A DNA stretch of 64,000 nucleotides from Tetrahymena thermophila SB210. Taxonomy: Eukaryota; Ciliophora; Oligohymenophorea; Hymenostomatida; Tetrahymenidae. Shown piece after piece: positions 1-15,901 of this stretch. The notes under the pieces were generated by a model. It ran no database searches and was not told where the DNA came from. It saw only the letters and a list, made by a program, of their open reading frames with translations. The translations under genes were made by a program, and so were the position numbers. The stretch spans positions 620,001 through 684,000 of the forward strand of contig NW_002476454.1 of assembly GCF_000189635.1 (NCBI RefSeq), given 5' to 3'. Position 1 is the first letter of the stretch; each line of letters begins with the position of its first letter.

Positions 1-503
1 CTGATTATTAAGGTTATAGTAATTCATTTAGATTCGTTAAAATGGGAAATTCTAAGATTTAAAAGTAGAAAAGAAACAACCCTTAAACGATATTAGCTAT
101 AGATGCACTATGTTTCAATAGCTCTGACAATTAATTTTCTGAAGTAAATGTTAGCAGAGAGCTTAATAAATCGTATATGGGATTTAAATAAGAAGATTAA
201 TTAAAAACAATTTCAACTGGTAAATGGGGATGTGGTGCATTTCTAGGTGTATTTGATTTAAAATTTGCAATTCAGTGGATAGCATCCAGTAGATCAAATA
301 AAAAAATGATAATATGTACTTTTTAAGATGAACAAACTACAAAATAAATCTAATAAGTTTTTGATCTTTACAAATAAAAGAATGCTTCAATTTTTTTGAA
401 GCTTGTTATGGATTATCCAAACTCTAAATACATGGAGGATTACACGCTTTTAGAATACTTAATAGAATTAGGAAAAGAAAAAGCAACATCAAAAAATTCT
501 TGA
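1..503 (+). CDS. PARG: Poly(ADP-ribose) glycohydrolase (PARG), 3' end
   Basis: Partial gene that enters from the left edge and is read in the frame beginning at base 3; it ends at TGA 501-503 after about 166 codons. PARG removes poly(ADP-ribose) chains from proteins after DNA damage. The visible part matches the C-terminal half of the PARG fold: GYSNSFRFVKMG near the edge, AIDAL about 30 residues later, RELNKSYMGF, and TGKWGCGAFLGVFDLKFAIQ, which is the family's NWGCGAFGGD...K..IQ block. The catalytic GGG...QEE segment would lie upstream of the window and cannot be checked. Many Gln are TAA/TAG. The family call is secure; activity cannot be judged without the missing half. Confidence 0.93.
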
Positions 504-1107
504 TAAAAATTCTTATCAAAAAATGTTTTTATTTTAAAAGCTATTATCAAATACAAATAAATATTAAAATTTTTAAAATTTGAGCAAATAATTATTAAAA
601 TAATTCTATAATATAACAATTAAAATTTGATGCTTTATATTAGTTGATTTGCATATCTATTCATCCAGTAAAAGTAAAAAATAAATTTATATTAAAAAAT
701 GTATCTTGATTGATTTTAACATAACTAAAAATTTAAAAATGTTTTACAGTTTTTCTTTTGATGATATTTTAAATTTTATTTATTGATTTTGAAAATATTA
801 TTGTCAAAAATAATTTATTTATACATTTTTTATTTTGAAGACAGTAAATTACTACTTATAGTCTCTAAAAATTATTTTAGAATTTAAGTTTATGATTTTA
901 AAGCAATTTTATTTAAATTATAATAATTAACATTAAAAAAAACAAGAGTGATATATTTGATAAATATTTTTATTCATTTTTTCATCAATTAACAGATGGT
1001 AGTAAAGTTTTAGATTGACTAATATATAAATATATAAATAGTTAGATTAATAAATACTGGATAATTTTCAATTTTTAAGAAAATCTTTTATATTTTAGGT
1101 ATTTTTT
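504..1107. other. Intergenic, convergent gene ends
   Basis: About 600 bases of AT-rich DNA between the PARG stop and the stop of the next, minus-strand gene. No reading frame with coding-like composition was seen. It should hold both 3' UTRs. Confidence 0.6.
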
Positions 1108-2097
1108 TCATTGCTCTTTTAATATGCAATCTTAAATATATGAAGTAATTTATCTTATTTCTTTGTCTAATTTTGAAATTTACTCATTTATCTTTGAAAT
1201 ATACTGCTTGTCTTTTAGTTTTTTTTGACCTTTAACATATTCAATTTATTCCATTTCTGATGTGGTTATATTTTTAGGGGCAGCTATTTCCTCTCTTTTC
1301 CTTATTGCCCTTTCAATTTATTTTATTTTTTAAATTTCTTTTTCTCTAATTCCTTACAAATCTTACAACTCTTTTTCTGCCTTTAAATATTGTTTTTTTG
1401 CTGAGCTTCTTATTTTATACCCTCTGCTCTTATATACATCATCCTAGCTTCTATTTAAAGTATTATAACTTTTAGAATGGTGTCTTATATGTTCATCAGT
1501 ACTAGATTAATTATTTAGATTAGTTTCAAAAGTGTTTACATAGTTGTCTTTGCGTAGATAATCTTAATCATAGTAATCAATTGATCTAAAATTAGAGTTT
1601 TTAGAGGAGTTTTCCTGAACTAAAGTTCTAATAATTTTATTTTATTTTTTTAGTTAATCCATTGAATTTTTATATTCCCTCAGTAGCTGCTTATGGAACT
1701 AAGGAATAGAATCTTTTGACGAGTCTAACTCCTGAACTTTTTAATATTAAACAGGAGTGTAATGAGAATAACTTTAATTTGCCTAAAACTCATCCTACTA
1801 ATTTTATATGTTAATAGGATTTTAAGTGCTTTAATTATATGATCTATTAATTATTGAACTCTGAGAGTGATGGTGGTGATGATGATAATACTATTAAGAT
1901 AAACGACTCTGCAATTCTTAACTTCTTTTGATAGACTCTTCACTGAAAACGTTTTCTAAAAGAATTAAATTCCTGGTCAAATCTAAATATGTCAAATTCT
2001 CATCTAAATTGTAATTAAATCTTTAAAAAATATCTTATTTCAAGTCATTTATTATTTAATGGATGGTGTTAATCAAATTTTCTGCTGTTAAAGTCAT
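1108..2097 (-). CDS. Coiled-coil protein with a His tract, 329 aa
   Basis: Single-exon gene, ATG at 2097-2095 and TGA at 1110-1108. I do not recognise the family. The N-terminal third is hydrophilic and predicted helical. Around residues 70-80 there is a run YYHHHHHHS encoded by CAT/CAC. The middle is Ser/Asn/Gln-rich. From about residue 215 to the end it is strongly charged, with heptad-like stretches (KAEKELQDLQGIREKEIQKI; KINEQISKLDKEIRQI) typical of a coiled coil. No membrane segment or catalytic motif is visible. It is probably a structural or cytoskeletal protein, but that is inference only. The start is the first ATG of an open frame without TGA. Confidence 0.8.
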
Positions 2098-2866
2098 ATT
2101 AAAATATAGTAAAAAATTCAAATTAAATAGAATTGTGTTAATTGTTATTTATATTTAATTATATTTATTTGAAACTATAATAATATCAATCCAATCATCC
2201 AAATTTTGCCGTCTTAAATTAAACAAAGAAAGATATATTTCAATAAATATTTATAATTCAAAATAAAAACTTTTTCAAAACAGATTATTTTTTGCTTAAT
2301 ACTCAAATATGAGTTAAAAAAAGGAACAATTTTTAGTTTCAAAGCTCTTTAAAATAGAATTATTTTCCCGCTTTTTTAAAATCTCCCTAATATTATGAGT
2401 GCTATTTATATTTAAAATAAAATTTTTAAAATGAAGAATAACATTTTTTGAGTAAGTTTAAGCTTATTTGCTATATGCTATTAAAATAAGTAAATAAATA
2501 TCTTTATTTAAATATATTGGTAAAAAAATTAAAAAAAATATTTTTATTTTTTGTTAAATCATCTATCAAAAATCAGCCTATTCCAAAACTGCTTCTATTT
2601 TTTATTTAAGGCACTTGTCTCAAATCAGAAAAAAAAATATTTATTGTAAATCTTTTAAAATTCTTTTCCTCTAAATTTTGTTTTAAAAAATAGCCAAGTA
2701 GCAACAATATTTATCTTACTAAAATCTATTAAAATTTTTTCATTTAGAGAAGAAAAGAAGAATCTTGTATCTTTTTGAAAAAAAAATATATAAAAAACTT
2801 TAATAAAAAGTAAAAAAAAATCTTTAAAAAAAGCAATTTTAAAATAGAGATAATTTTGGTAGGAAA
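2098..2866. other. Intergenic between divergent genes
   Basis: About 770 bases, almost entirely A/T with many homopolymer tracts. It must carry promoters for the minus-strand coiled-coil gene and the plus-strand His/Asn/Gln-rich gene. No further gene is seen; the short minus-strand frame at 2744-2932 is AT-tract translation running into the next gene's 5' end. Confidence 0.55.
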
Positions 2867-5532
2867 ATGAATATCTAAGAGAAGATCAATCGTATGGGTA
2901 GCAACTTTGCTAAAACATAGAAGGTTAGTCATGATAGTGAAGATGAAAACTAATAGACAGTTAAAAAATACTCATGTGCTCTTGAAGAAGAATATGAAAG
3001 ATAAAAGGAATTTTTAACTGAAGAGGAAAAGAAAATGATAAGTGAATTATATGAATTATACAAGGACTACTTGGTAAATTACTTTTTATTATACTCAGCT
3101 ATAATATATTTAAGGCAAAAAAAGAAAAGAATAAAATTATTATTTTTAGTTTAATTCAATTTTATTAAGTTTAATATTATTTTAGAATGTATACAGTGTT
3201 TGGAATATCTGCAAAAAGTATAGCTTTGATCATAAGATTACAAAAGCTCATATCGATGTTCAATATAAGCGTTTCCTTGAAAATCAAGAATTAGAATGGA
3301 AAAATCAAAGTTAATCTCGCTAGTAACCTAATAAATAGTCTGAAAGAGAAGCAAAGTAAACTAGCTTACAAAGAAAGGAAAGAGTTCACTCTAATTTAAG
3401 ACCAAAGAGACACTCTTTAGAAAAGAGAGAAAGAAGATAGAATAGAGTTAATAACTCAAATCATAATGGTGAGTAAACAGAAAATCACGATGGCATTGAA
3501 TAAGATGGAGCTGATAATTCTTAAAGTAAATACTTTTTTATAAATCATAAATCATTAAAATGTTAGTAGTCAAAAGGAGTGTTTAAAAGGAAAATTAATT
3601 AATTATTTAATTAAATAATTTCTTTTTTTTAAATTTTTAAATTATTTGTTTATTTCTTTCTTTCTTTCTATTTTTCTTTATTATAATTTTTGATAATAGA
3701 TAATGTAAACAAATTATTTATTGTTTTATTTTTTTTAATTTAGGAAGACAAAATAGAAGATTGAGAAAGTAGTAATAATAATAAGATGGGCAAGAAGAAA
3801 ATAATCATCATTCCTAGAGATAAGAGTCCAACAATGTCGATGATAGAAATAATTTCAGAAAAGAGCAAAGACATTAAAACAGAACTCGTTTTAATTAACA
3901 ACATTAATAGCAACGCTAAAACAGCAAGGAAAATAATTTCCACAAAAATAACCGCAAAAATAAAAGGGAATAAGAATTTATTTATGTTCGTAAGGCTGAT
4001 GTTGAACAGTAATAATAATAAGAAGTGCAATAAACAGGTCAAGTCAATTAGTAGAATGTATAAACTACATAAAATAATGGCAGTCATACTCACGATAAAA
4101 CTAGTGTGAACAACAATTCAAACAAAAATCATAATCACGGCCACAATCACAATCATAACCATAACCATAATCATAACCACTCTCACAATCATAAAAATCA
4201 TACTCATAGCCATTAGGTTCAAGAATCTTAAAAAACAGTATAAAATTCTAACTAAGATCATCATGTAAATGAAGATAAAAAAGTAGAATAGTAAAAGGCT
4301 CATTCAAATAATACTGCAGTTAATCATACTGTATATGAAGTTAAAAAAGAATAAAAAACTGTTGCTGCATCTGCTCATCATGTCACTCAACCTTCTTAAG
4401 AAGCTACTAATAAAGATTTAGCTGTGTGCCCTCCTGCTAAAACAACCCCAGTTGTACAATAATCTTAACCTCCTACTTAACCTCAGCCCTAGCCTTAATA
4501 AAATACTTCTAATGTCAGTGCTTAAAATAAGGCAACTGTTGCTCCTGTTGTTAATTAAAACACCACTTCTTAGAAAAACAATACTTCTACCACTACCATT
4601 ACTGCAACAACATCTAGTAGAACTACTACTTAAGCATAAGAAGCAAGTAAATAAGTATAATAGCCAAAATAAGAAAACCATAAGCATACCAACAATCATC
4701 ATCACAACCAAAACCAAGAACAACACCATTAAAATGCAAATAAAAATTCGTAATATTAAAATCACAATTTTTTTATTTTTTTTAAATTTGTTTTACTTAA
4801 ATTATAGAGCAGTTGAAAAATAACAAGAAAATTTGAAATAAGCTCCTTTAAATGAAAAAGCACTTACTCCTAGATCAAGTTAAGTATCATAAAGAACAGA
4901 ACCTACTACTTAGGCATAAAAATTACCAGCTGTTACTTAAAAAGTTGAAGAAAAGTAAGAACAAAAGTTTTAATCTTAAGTGTAATAATAAAATGGAGTG
5001 TAATAATAAGAATAGTAATAATAATAGTAGTAGTAGTAATAATAATAGCAACCTTAACCTCAATAATATTTCCCAAGCTTTTTCCCATAGTCTGGTATTC
5101 CTCCAATGATTCCACAACCTGCATAATTCCCATAATTACCTTAAATGCCCCAAGGTGGTTACTATATTTGTTACATTCCTGCCCCTTAACCTGTTTAAAA
5201 TGCAAGCACTGATAGCTCAGTTCCTTAATTACCTAGCACTCCTATTCAATATCCTATGATGATGCCAATAACACCTTAATAATAAGGAGCTCCTCTTTAT
5301 GTAGATATTTTTTAAATATAAAATTAAACTTATCAAAATTTTAAAAAAAATAATTTAAAAGTACCCTCCTTTCTTTTATCCTCCAGTGAACGCTGATAAA
5401 CCTGCTGAAAATGGTAATACATAATAAGCACAAACTCCTTAAATGGTTCCTATGTATGCTATGCCTATGTTCTATCCTTAAACTCCTATTTAAAATAATG
5501 CAGTAAATACAAATACCAATGGAACTAACTGA
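2867..5532 (+). CDS. His/Asn/Gln-rich low-complexity protein, 738 aa
   Basis: Five exons by frame: 2867-3073, 3186-3525, 3744-4749, 4808-5300 and 5362-5532. Every junction is GT...AG and preserves frame; skipping the last intron would hit a TGA. Start is the first ATG; 2894 (MGSNFAK) is an alternative. Residues about 30-120 are the only globular-looking part, a charged helical segment (EEEYERQKEFLTEEEKKMIS then a WNICKKYSFDHKITKAHID stretch). The rest is low complexity: an alternating Asn-His block at 4127-4213, Thr/Pro/Gln-rich segments, a poly-Gln run at 5013-5051 and a C-terminal Pro/Met/Tyr/Gln region. This composition suits an RNA-granule or prion-like protein, or a metal-binding one given the His block. 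I do not recognise a family and assign no function. Confidence 0.8.
4127..4213 (+). repeat. Alternating Asn-His coding repeat
   Basis: Inside exon 3 of the preceding gene. CAT or CAC recurs at nearly every second codon (NHNHGHNHNHNHNHN and onward), giving about 14 His in 29 residues. Such blocks can bind divalent metal or simply reflect codon-repeat slippage. Confidence 0.85.
5013..5051 (+). repeat. Poly-Gln tract written in TAA/TAG
   Basis: Thirteen consecutive Gln codons, twelve of them TAA or TAG and the last CAA, preceded by three more TAA and one GAA. In the standard code this would be solid stops, so the tract is a clear local sign of code reassignment. Confidence 0.85.
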
Positions 5533-6296
5533 AAGTTAAATTTAAAAATAAATGTCAATTGAGTTTTATTTGATGGATGGATGAATTAATTAAATTAAAA
5601 TTTGAACGAATAAATAATTGAATGAACTATTTATATTTAATATTTCTGGTTTTTATAATTAATTTATATGAATTTAATTAAAAAAATAAATAATTATTTT
5701 ATAATGCTTACTTAATCAATGAATAGTAAATTTATTGATTAAATCTATATTTTATTAACTTATAAAATTCCTTTAAATAAATAAATAAAATTATTAAAAG
5801 CTTTTCTTTATTAAAAAAAATAAACAATTTTCTATAAACCGTCTGTTTTCTAAGTTAATATTGTAATTAACTTAAGGTATTTTTAAGTTAAGAATGGATT
5901 AAGGTTTAGGTGGGCTTTGAGTTTTTATTTTTTTGGTCCCAACTTAACTTAGAAAACATACAGTAATTAATATTTTATTTAGCTTTTGAAAAGTTGAATA
6001 AACTATTTTATATTATTATGAATAAATGAATGATATTTTTATTAATTTAATTGTGATTTAAACCAATATAGTAAGTAATAATTCACTACATAATCTTATG
6101 ATTGTTTTTAATAACAGACATATTTTATCTTTTCAAATAATTTTTCACAGCCATTAAAATAATTAGTCTATTATACATCTAAAAATTAAAATTTAAAAAC
6201 TTTGTATAATTAACTACTTCATTATGCAAAATTAAAACAAAATTTTATGAAAGTTAAATAAATAAAATTTTTAAATTGATTTAATTTTTTAAGAAT
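5533..6296. other. Intergenic with an inverted repeat
   Basis: About 760 bases between two convergent gene ends. AT-rich without coding signal, except that it contains the inverted repeat described separately at 5843-5963, whose interior is locally richer in G. Confidence 0.6.
5843..5963. repeat. Inverted repeat with about 85-base spacer
   Basis: The left arm at 5845-5858 (gttttctaagttaa) is perfectly complementary to the right arm at 5944-5957 (ttaacttagaaaac). The spacer holds a second, smaller hairpin (ttaacttaa at 5866-5874 against ttaagttaa around 5883) and a G-rich stretch near 5902-5919. It could be a structured RNA, a small transposon relic or chance; nothing identifies a family. Confidence 0.6.
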
Positions 6297-7739
6297 TCAT
6301 AAGAAATCTAAACGCTTTTTCTTTTTCTTTTCTTCTTTTTGAACATTCTGTTAAATTTATATTTATACTTACTCATTAGCAATTTTATTTTCATTTTATT
6401 CTTCATAATTGACTTTGATTCCTTTAGTTATATTTTAATTTAAAAATTAAAAAGCCTAGTTGTAAGTAATATACCTAGCTATTATTATTTGTATTTTAAT
6501 TAGTTGTTTTCTTCTTATTATTTAAATTTCTTTTTAGAATCTGGTCTTAAATAAGCATTTGGCAAAGGCTATTCTTCAAAGGTGCTAAAATAATCTTAAA
6601 TTAATTTCATTCTTTTTAAGTCTTCGTTGTTGTCCATTATATCATTTTACTAATTGGCTGTAATTTTTTTATTTTCTTAATCTTAAACTAATATTAATAT
6701 TAAAAAATAAGTAAGTTATTAGCTTTTTTACTGAAAATGACTACTTAAATTTTTGGAGTTGTGATTTGACAGAAAGAATTAAGCGGCTGGACCAAAGTCA
6801 AAATTTGTCAGTTTATCATCTTAAGACTTTAAATTAAAAATATCTTTTTAAACAATAGGTTAGGATTAATTAATTATGTTGATTAAATAAGGGAGGGTAT
6901 AAGATAAAGGTCAAATTTTTGACCAACCCAACAAATAGAGTTTGTATGATAAATAGTAATTTATTTTTTTCATTTACATCTACTATTAAGAAATTTGACC
7001 AAACTTCCTCATTATCTTTATCAATGGAGGAAAGATATGTATTTCTCTCCTTTTCGCTTAAGCGTCTTAACAACTCTTTTTCTATTTGAATACATTTTTA
7101 TTTATACAAGTTTCCTCTTTTTTCAAGAGACATTATTGTTTTAGCCATAGGATTTAATAAATCATCAGCTAAAATATTAAAAATTTCGCTATCATCCATC
7201 TTTGTTAAAAAGAACTCCCATTTGAAAGGATAAATTCCTACTTAAAATTCCATTAAGAAAATTAGATCTTCTTCTCTATTTTTTCTGAATTATAGCTTTG
7301 TAAATTAAGTATTGCTTCTACCAAATCTGAGTGGAGTATCAAGAGTATTCAAAATATCTTCAAATTTTATCTTTATTGATTAGTTAAATTTATCTTTCTC
7401 ATCTATAATCTGTTAATCATCTGCCTTTGTTACCCATACATTACGTGTATCTGTGATCACTATTATGTTAATTTAAAATAGCTACAACTTAGCTTTCTTT
7501 TATGAATAAATAATGCATATATCATCAAACCAATTTACCTAAAAGATAGCTATTTTTATTATAAACTCCTCCACGACATATAAATGGTGTTTCAGTACAG
7601 CCAGTCCACCAAATTTACTCTAATTTTTAAATTAATTATATATAAACGATAGCAAATTTTGCTAAATTAGACCATATTTACTTTTTAAAAAAATAATTTC
7701 ATTCAAAGTTAAAGCTTCAGAGAGTGTTTAAGCGTACAT
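6297..7739 (-). CDS. NHEJ1: XLF/Cernunnos (NHEJ1)-like end-joining factor, 346 aa
   Basis: Six exons by frame: 7739-7682, 7619-7539, 7459-6978, 6826-6745, 6687-6475 and 6421-6297, with introns of 53-151 bases. XLF bridges DNA ends with XRCC4-ligase IV in non-homologous end joining. The head domain shows the family pattern: IWWTGCTETPF, then GGVYNKNSYLLVITDTRNVW (human FITKQGYALLVSDLQQVW), and YPFKWEFFL with a following LLNPM (human PFYWNFH...LIRPLM). A long helix follows (YKQKCIQIEKELLRRL). The last exons give a polar linker and a terminal KKKKKRLDFL, a basic cluster then hydrophobics, like the XLF Ku-binding motif. The joins of exons 4-5 are less certain: 6637-6297 could be a separate 95-residue gene. 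The XLF fold is confident; the exact tail model is moderate. Confidence 0.8.
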
Positions 7740-7981
7740 ATTCTTGATTATTAAGCTTTTTGAAATATTTATGAATTTTTTATCAAATCTTAGATAGTTC
7801 TAATTTAATATTTTTGATGATTAATAAAAAATATTAATTAATTAATTATTAATTAATTATCATCAACAAAATCTTTTAAAATTTTATAAATAAATTAACA
7901 AATACATCTAAGTTGTAAAAATCGATGAACAACAATTATTTATTTACACATTTTTTATTTACAGTAAAAAAAAGAATAAAA

Positions 7982-9013
7982 TCATTTAAAGAATACACAA
8001 AATCTGTCTCTTTCATACTAATCTTTGAAAAACTATGCTTTTTTATATTTATCTTTCCATCCATATGTATTCTTTTCAAAGTATTACTGTAATAGTAAAT
8101 TGTGAGTAACATCTACTTCTAAAGCTATATATCCTCCCTATTTTAAGATCTAGTACCCATAGTCTAATATTTACTTTACTATATCTAATCCATCACTTCC
8201 ACCATCAAGTGCAACTTTATCTTCAAATTTTCTTTTTAAAATATGTTACAATAATTTTTTTGAAGCTAAAAATTAATTAATCACCTCACTTGCTTGTCTA
8301 AATTTTAAACCTAACTAGTTGGAATATAAGGAGGATTACTTACAATAAAGTCAAATTATTAATCAGGATTTTAATTTAGATTGTTTTAGAAAAATTTTAA
8401 ACATTCTAGATGAATAAGCTAAAGTCTCTATGGATCTATTTTATTTAGATTGAGATTTTATTTTGCTAATTCAATGCAAAACTTCTGCTTATCAATAGCA
8501 ATTCCTGTAAATTAACTATTTTCCTTTTGCAAATAATTTATTTCATTTGAATATTTTAGTTTTTTTAAAATAAATATTAACTACTTTTAATAGAGATAGA
8601 CTTATTGCTCCTGTACCTATACCAATTTCTAGAAATTAGCATTTTTACTTCTATTTTGACAATTTATTTACTAACTCAACAAGATAACTTGTCTCATTCC
8701 TTGGTATTAATACAGGTGGTTTCATTTTTAACAATAAGTCTCTAAATTCCCATTCTCCAATAACATATTGGATTGGCATCATAGCCCTTCTTTTGAAGTA
8801 CATCTCTATTTGAAGAAAATATATTTTATCATAATATATAAAAAAATCATTAAAAGTAAATTACATACTTTAAATCTATTTCAAGTAATAATAAGATGAA
8901 CAATTTGAAAACATAGTCTGTTTAGTATCAACTTAAGAATATGGAATATTTAAAGATTTTTATAAAATATTTATAGCTGAATAATGAGGCTCATCAACCT
9001 ATTTAAAAATCAT
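7982..9013 (-). CDS. HEMK1: HEMK1/PrmC-type protein glutamine methyltransferase, 284 aa
   Basis: Four exons: 9013-8869, 8805-8585, 8523-8285 and 8231-7982. This family uses S-adenosylmethionine to methylate the Gln of the GGQ motif in peptide release factors; the HEMK1 branch acts in mitochondria. Motifs in order: PIQYVIGEWEF, PPVLIPRNET (PrmC PRPETE region), the SAM-binding LEIGIGTGAISLSLL, AIDKQ, the catalytic FIVSNPPYIP, then ALDGGSDGLDIV and GGYIALEVD. The last intron was placed because it gives VRKFEDKVALDGG, which aligns with human HEMK1 without gaps. Length is close to the family norm. The N-terminus is not an obvious mitochondrial presequence. It lies 242 bases from the start of XLF on the same strand, with no sign of co-transcription. 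Confidence 0.93.
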
Positions 9014-9543
9014 AGTTTAAAAGTAGAAATAAATTAGAAAATTTTTACTCGATGGTATTAAAATAAACGAACTAAATTAGTGTAAATTCTGTAAATCTTC
9101 ATATATTTTAGCTAATTTTATATATTTCTCTTTGATAAATTTGAAAAAATAGTGGAATGTTGAAAATAAGTCTGCTTTATAGTTAGTTAGTAAGTTAAAA
9201 AAAATTTTAAAATAAATATTTATATCTTTTGATTATGAATTATTTTTGTTATTAGAAAGTCAAAATAAATAAATGAATGAATAAATATTAATTTGTTTTA
9301 GTAGAATTAATATGAAAATAATTAATTACTCACCTCAAATAAAATATAAATATAATAAATATACTTGTATCATATTTTAGTTTATCAAAAATTTAGATTC
9401 ATTTTTGTAGTTTTTTTTTGGAATTAATCATGTATAATGAATGAAAGAAAGAATGTATATTTTTTTGGTTAGAAATAATAATTTTTTGTTTATTTTACGT
9501 TTTAAAAATTATAATAAAAACACAAAGCAATGAAATAAATCAA
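9014..9543. other. Intergenic
   Basis: About 530 AT-rich bases between the start of the HEMK1-like gene and the stop of the kinase gene, both on the minus strand. No coding signal seen. Confidence 0.6.
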
Positions 9544-12366
<2,823 letters not shown>

Positions 12367-13241
12367 AATAATTTTAAATAATAATGGATTCTTTAAAACA
12401 AACCTTTTGATTTACTAATTTTTTAACCTTTATTTTTGATTAATTTACTTTAATTAATTAATTAATTTATAATTAAATACATTCAAGAAAATAATTTATT
12501 ATTTATTCAAACTCTCCGAGCATAGCAATATATTTCAAATATTTAATAACATTCTCACTTATAAATAGACAAGTTTCCATTTTAGTTTTTCAATTTACTT
12601 TTTCAAACTTCTTGCATAGTTTAAAATCTTCCCATAATAAAAATATAACTTTAATGATTTTATTAATGAATATGTTTTTTTATTTAGAATTTAAGATTTA
12701 ATATTATATAAAATTATTTTACTTCAATAAAAATGAAGAAATTAAATTTAAAACAAAAAAAAAAAAATTTTTATAAAGTGGTTAAATAATTTTTATTATG
12801 TTTTTAAAGTTGGTAGTTTTTATTGAGCAGCAAATACACTCTTTATTTTTTTTATCTTTCTCTTTTATTTTAAAAATAAAAAGATAAATAATGTATGAAT
12901 GAATACAAGCAAGCAAATAGGCTTATATGCATAACAAGTAATTTTAATACTAAAGTAAAAAAAGATTATTATTAATAACAAAAAATAAATATGGAGTGAA
13001 TGAATAATGCCATGCTTGATTGCTTAATTGTTTGGTTGATTGCTTAATTATATGCAATTTGACAAGGAAGAATCAATTTAGATAAGAATCAAAAGAAATC
13101 TAAGACTTCTAGCTAGCAGCACCTTTACAGAAAGAAGAAAGAAAATAAATTATAAATTAAAAGCAAGAAAAGAAGATAGATAGGCTTCAAACAAATAAAC
13201 AAGCAAACAAAAGAAATAATTCAAAAGAAGTATTTAGGAAA
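12367..13241. other. Intergenic between divergent genes
   Basis: About 875 bases holding the promoters of PRPF4B and NDUFS8. No extra gene seen. It contains a 14-base direct repeat listed separately. Confidence 0.6.
13016..13049. repeat. 14-base direct repeat upstream of NDUFS8
   Basis: ttgattgcttaatt occurs at 13016-13029 and again at 13036-13049, a 20-base period, about 190 bases before the NDUFS8 start. Could be a duplicated regulatory element or slippage product. Confidence 0.6.
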
Positions 13242-14667
<1,426 letters not shown>

Positions 14668-15233
14668 AAGAGCTATTTTTTATGCTTGCTTGCTTGCTGA
14701 AATTTTAATAATTTAAAATAGAATTTATAAAAGATGAAAGAAATTCTATAAAATATTAACTTTAAAAATAGTTTAAAATATTCATAACTTTGCATACTTT
14801 CATTTCACATATAATTTGAAAAGTACATATTTCTTTGTTATGTAGTTTTTAATAATTTTTAAAATCAATCAAGATAATATTGAAACTCCATTAAAAGCAT
14901 TTTTATTCTTAAAATTAAAAAAAGCAAATATTTTTATTTGCTTTTCAGATGCCTTTAAATTTAAATATAAAATAAAATTTTTCAACAATTCAACTTGTTT
15001 TATAAAATTAGTTAGTTATTTATGTATGTATGTATGATAGAAGATTTTTAAATACTTTTATATTTCGGAAAATTAAATTATTTAAAAATTGTAAAAATAT
15101 TCAGCTAACTCTATTTGCTTTGCTGAATGAATAATTATCAAAGTTAAATTCTACTTAATCAATTGTGTTAATTATATTTGCTGGACGATATATTTTATTT
15201 AATATTAAAAATTTAGAATTTAGCAGAAGGCAT
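14668..15233. other. Intergenic
   Basis: About 565 bases after NDUFS8. AT-rich with short tandem repeats (gcttgcttgcttgct near 14680, tgtatgtatgta near 15023). No gene seen. Confidence 0.55.
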
Positions 15234-15677
15234 ATGAGTTCTACAGATAAAAGCTACAAAAGTATCAATATAATTTCTTTTAAAATTAAATTACCATTTA
15301 TTTATACTGATTACAAGGACATAAAGTTGAAGCTATTCCACTTACATTTGCGTTTGATAAAAAAATACACCCTGATGAATACAAAAACTACATCAGTATC
15401 AATTAAAATAGAGAAAATAAATAAATTGGAGTTCTTCATAACGCAATCAGTAGCTTAATATAAGTATTATTAATATTCAAAATAAACTAATTAATCAATT
15501 TACTGTTTCTAATAGAAACAGAGACCTCGATTATAAGATGAGTTTGAGAAATCTAATAATTTTAGATTATCCTAAGATTTTGGAAATCAATCTACCCTTA
15601 GATCGGATACCAATAAAAAACGGGTTGATACTATTTACTTACCCTCTACATCTATTTATTTAACATCGTACATTTGA
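15234..15677 (+). CDS. Small hypothetical protein, 111 aa
   Basis: Three exons inferred from frame shifts between coding-like segments: 15234-15261, 15318-15463 and 15516-15677, with introns of 56 and 52 bases. Both junction pairs are GT...AG and join in frame, ending at TGA 15675-15677. The product is hydrophilic, with an acidic-basic start, a central IPLTFAFDKKIHPDEYKNYI and a Ser/Thr-rich end (STLRSDTNKKRVDT). I recognise no family. An alternative reading without the first intron is open for about 97 codons but has poorer composition. It is real only if the splicing is right, so confidence is moderate. Confidence 0.5.
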
Positions 15678-15901
15678 ATTCCATATTAAATGTAAAAAAT
15701 GAAAACTAATAAATATTGAAATAAAAGTAAAAATTCACCAAGTAGGATGGAAAGCAATTAAAAGTTATATATACCATATGATAATAGTGCCTATACCACT
15801 CCGAAAAATAAAAGCAAGGATATTACAGTAAAATATATACTTATGATAAATCATAATTTAAATATAAAAATAAATTTAAACATAAATAAAAGTTAGGTAT
15901 A

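Noticed and set aside
3740-4093. Minus-strand Leu/Ile-rich membrane-like ORF
   Set aside because: It is the antisense of the Asn/Gln/Lys-rich exon 3 on the plus strand; repeats of AAT/AAC read backwards as Ile/Val/Leu.
6297-6637. Independent 95-residue Lys-rich gene
   Set aside because: Upstream segments join to it in frame through GT...AG introns and it supplies the basic tail expected for XLF. I kept it as the alternative model.
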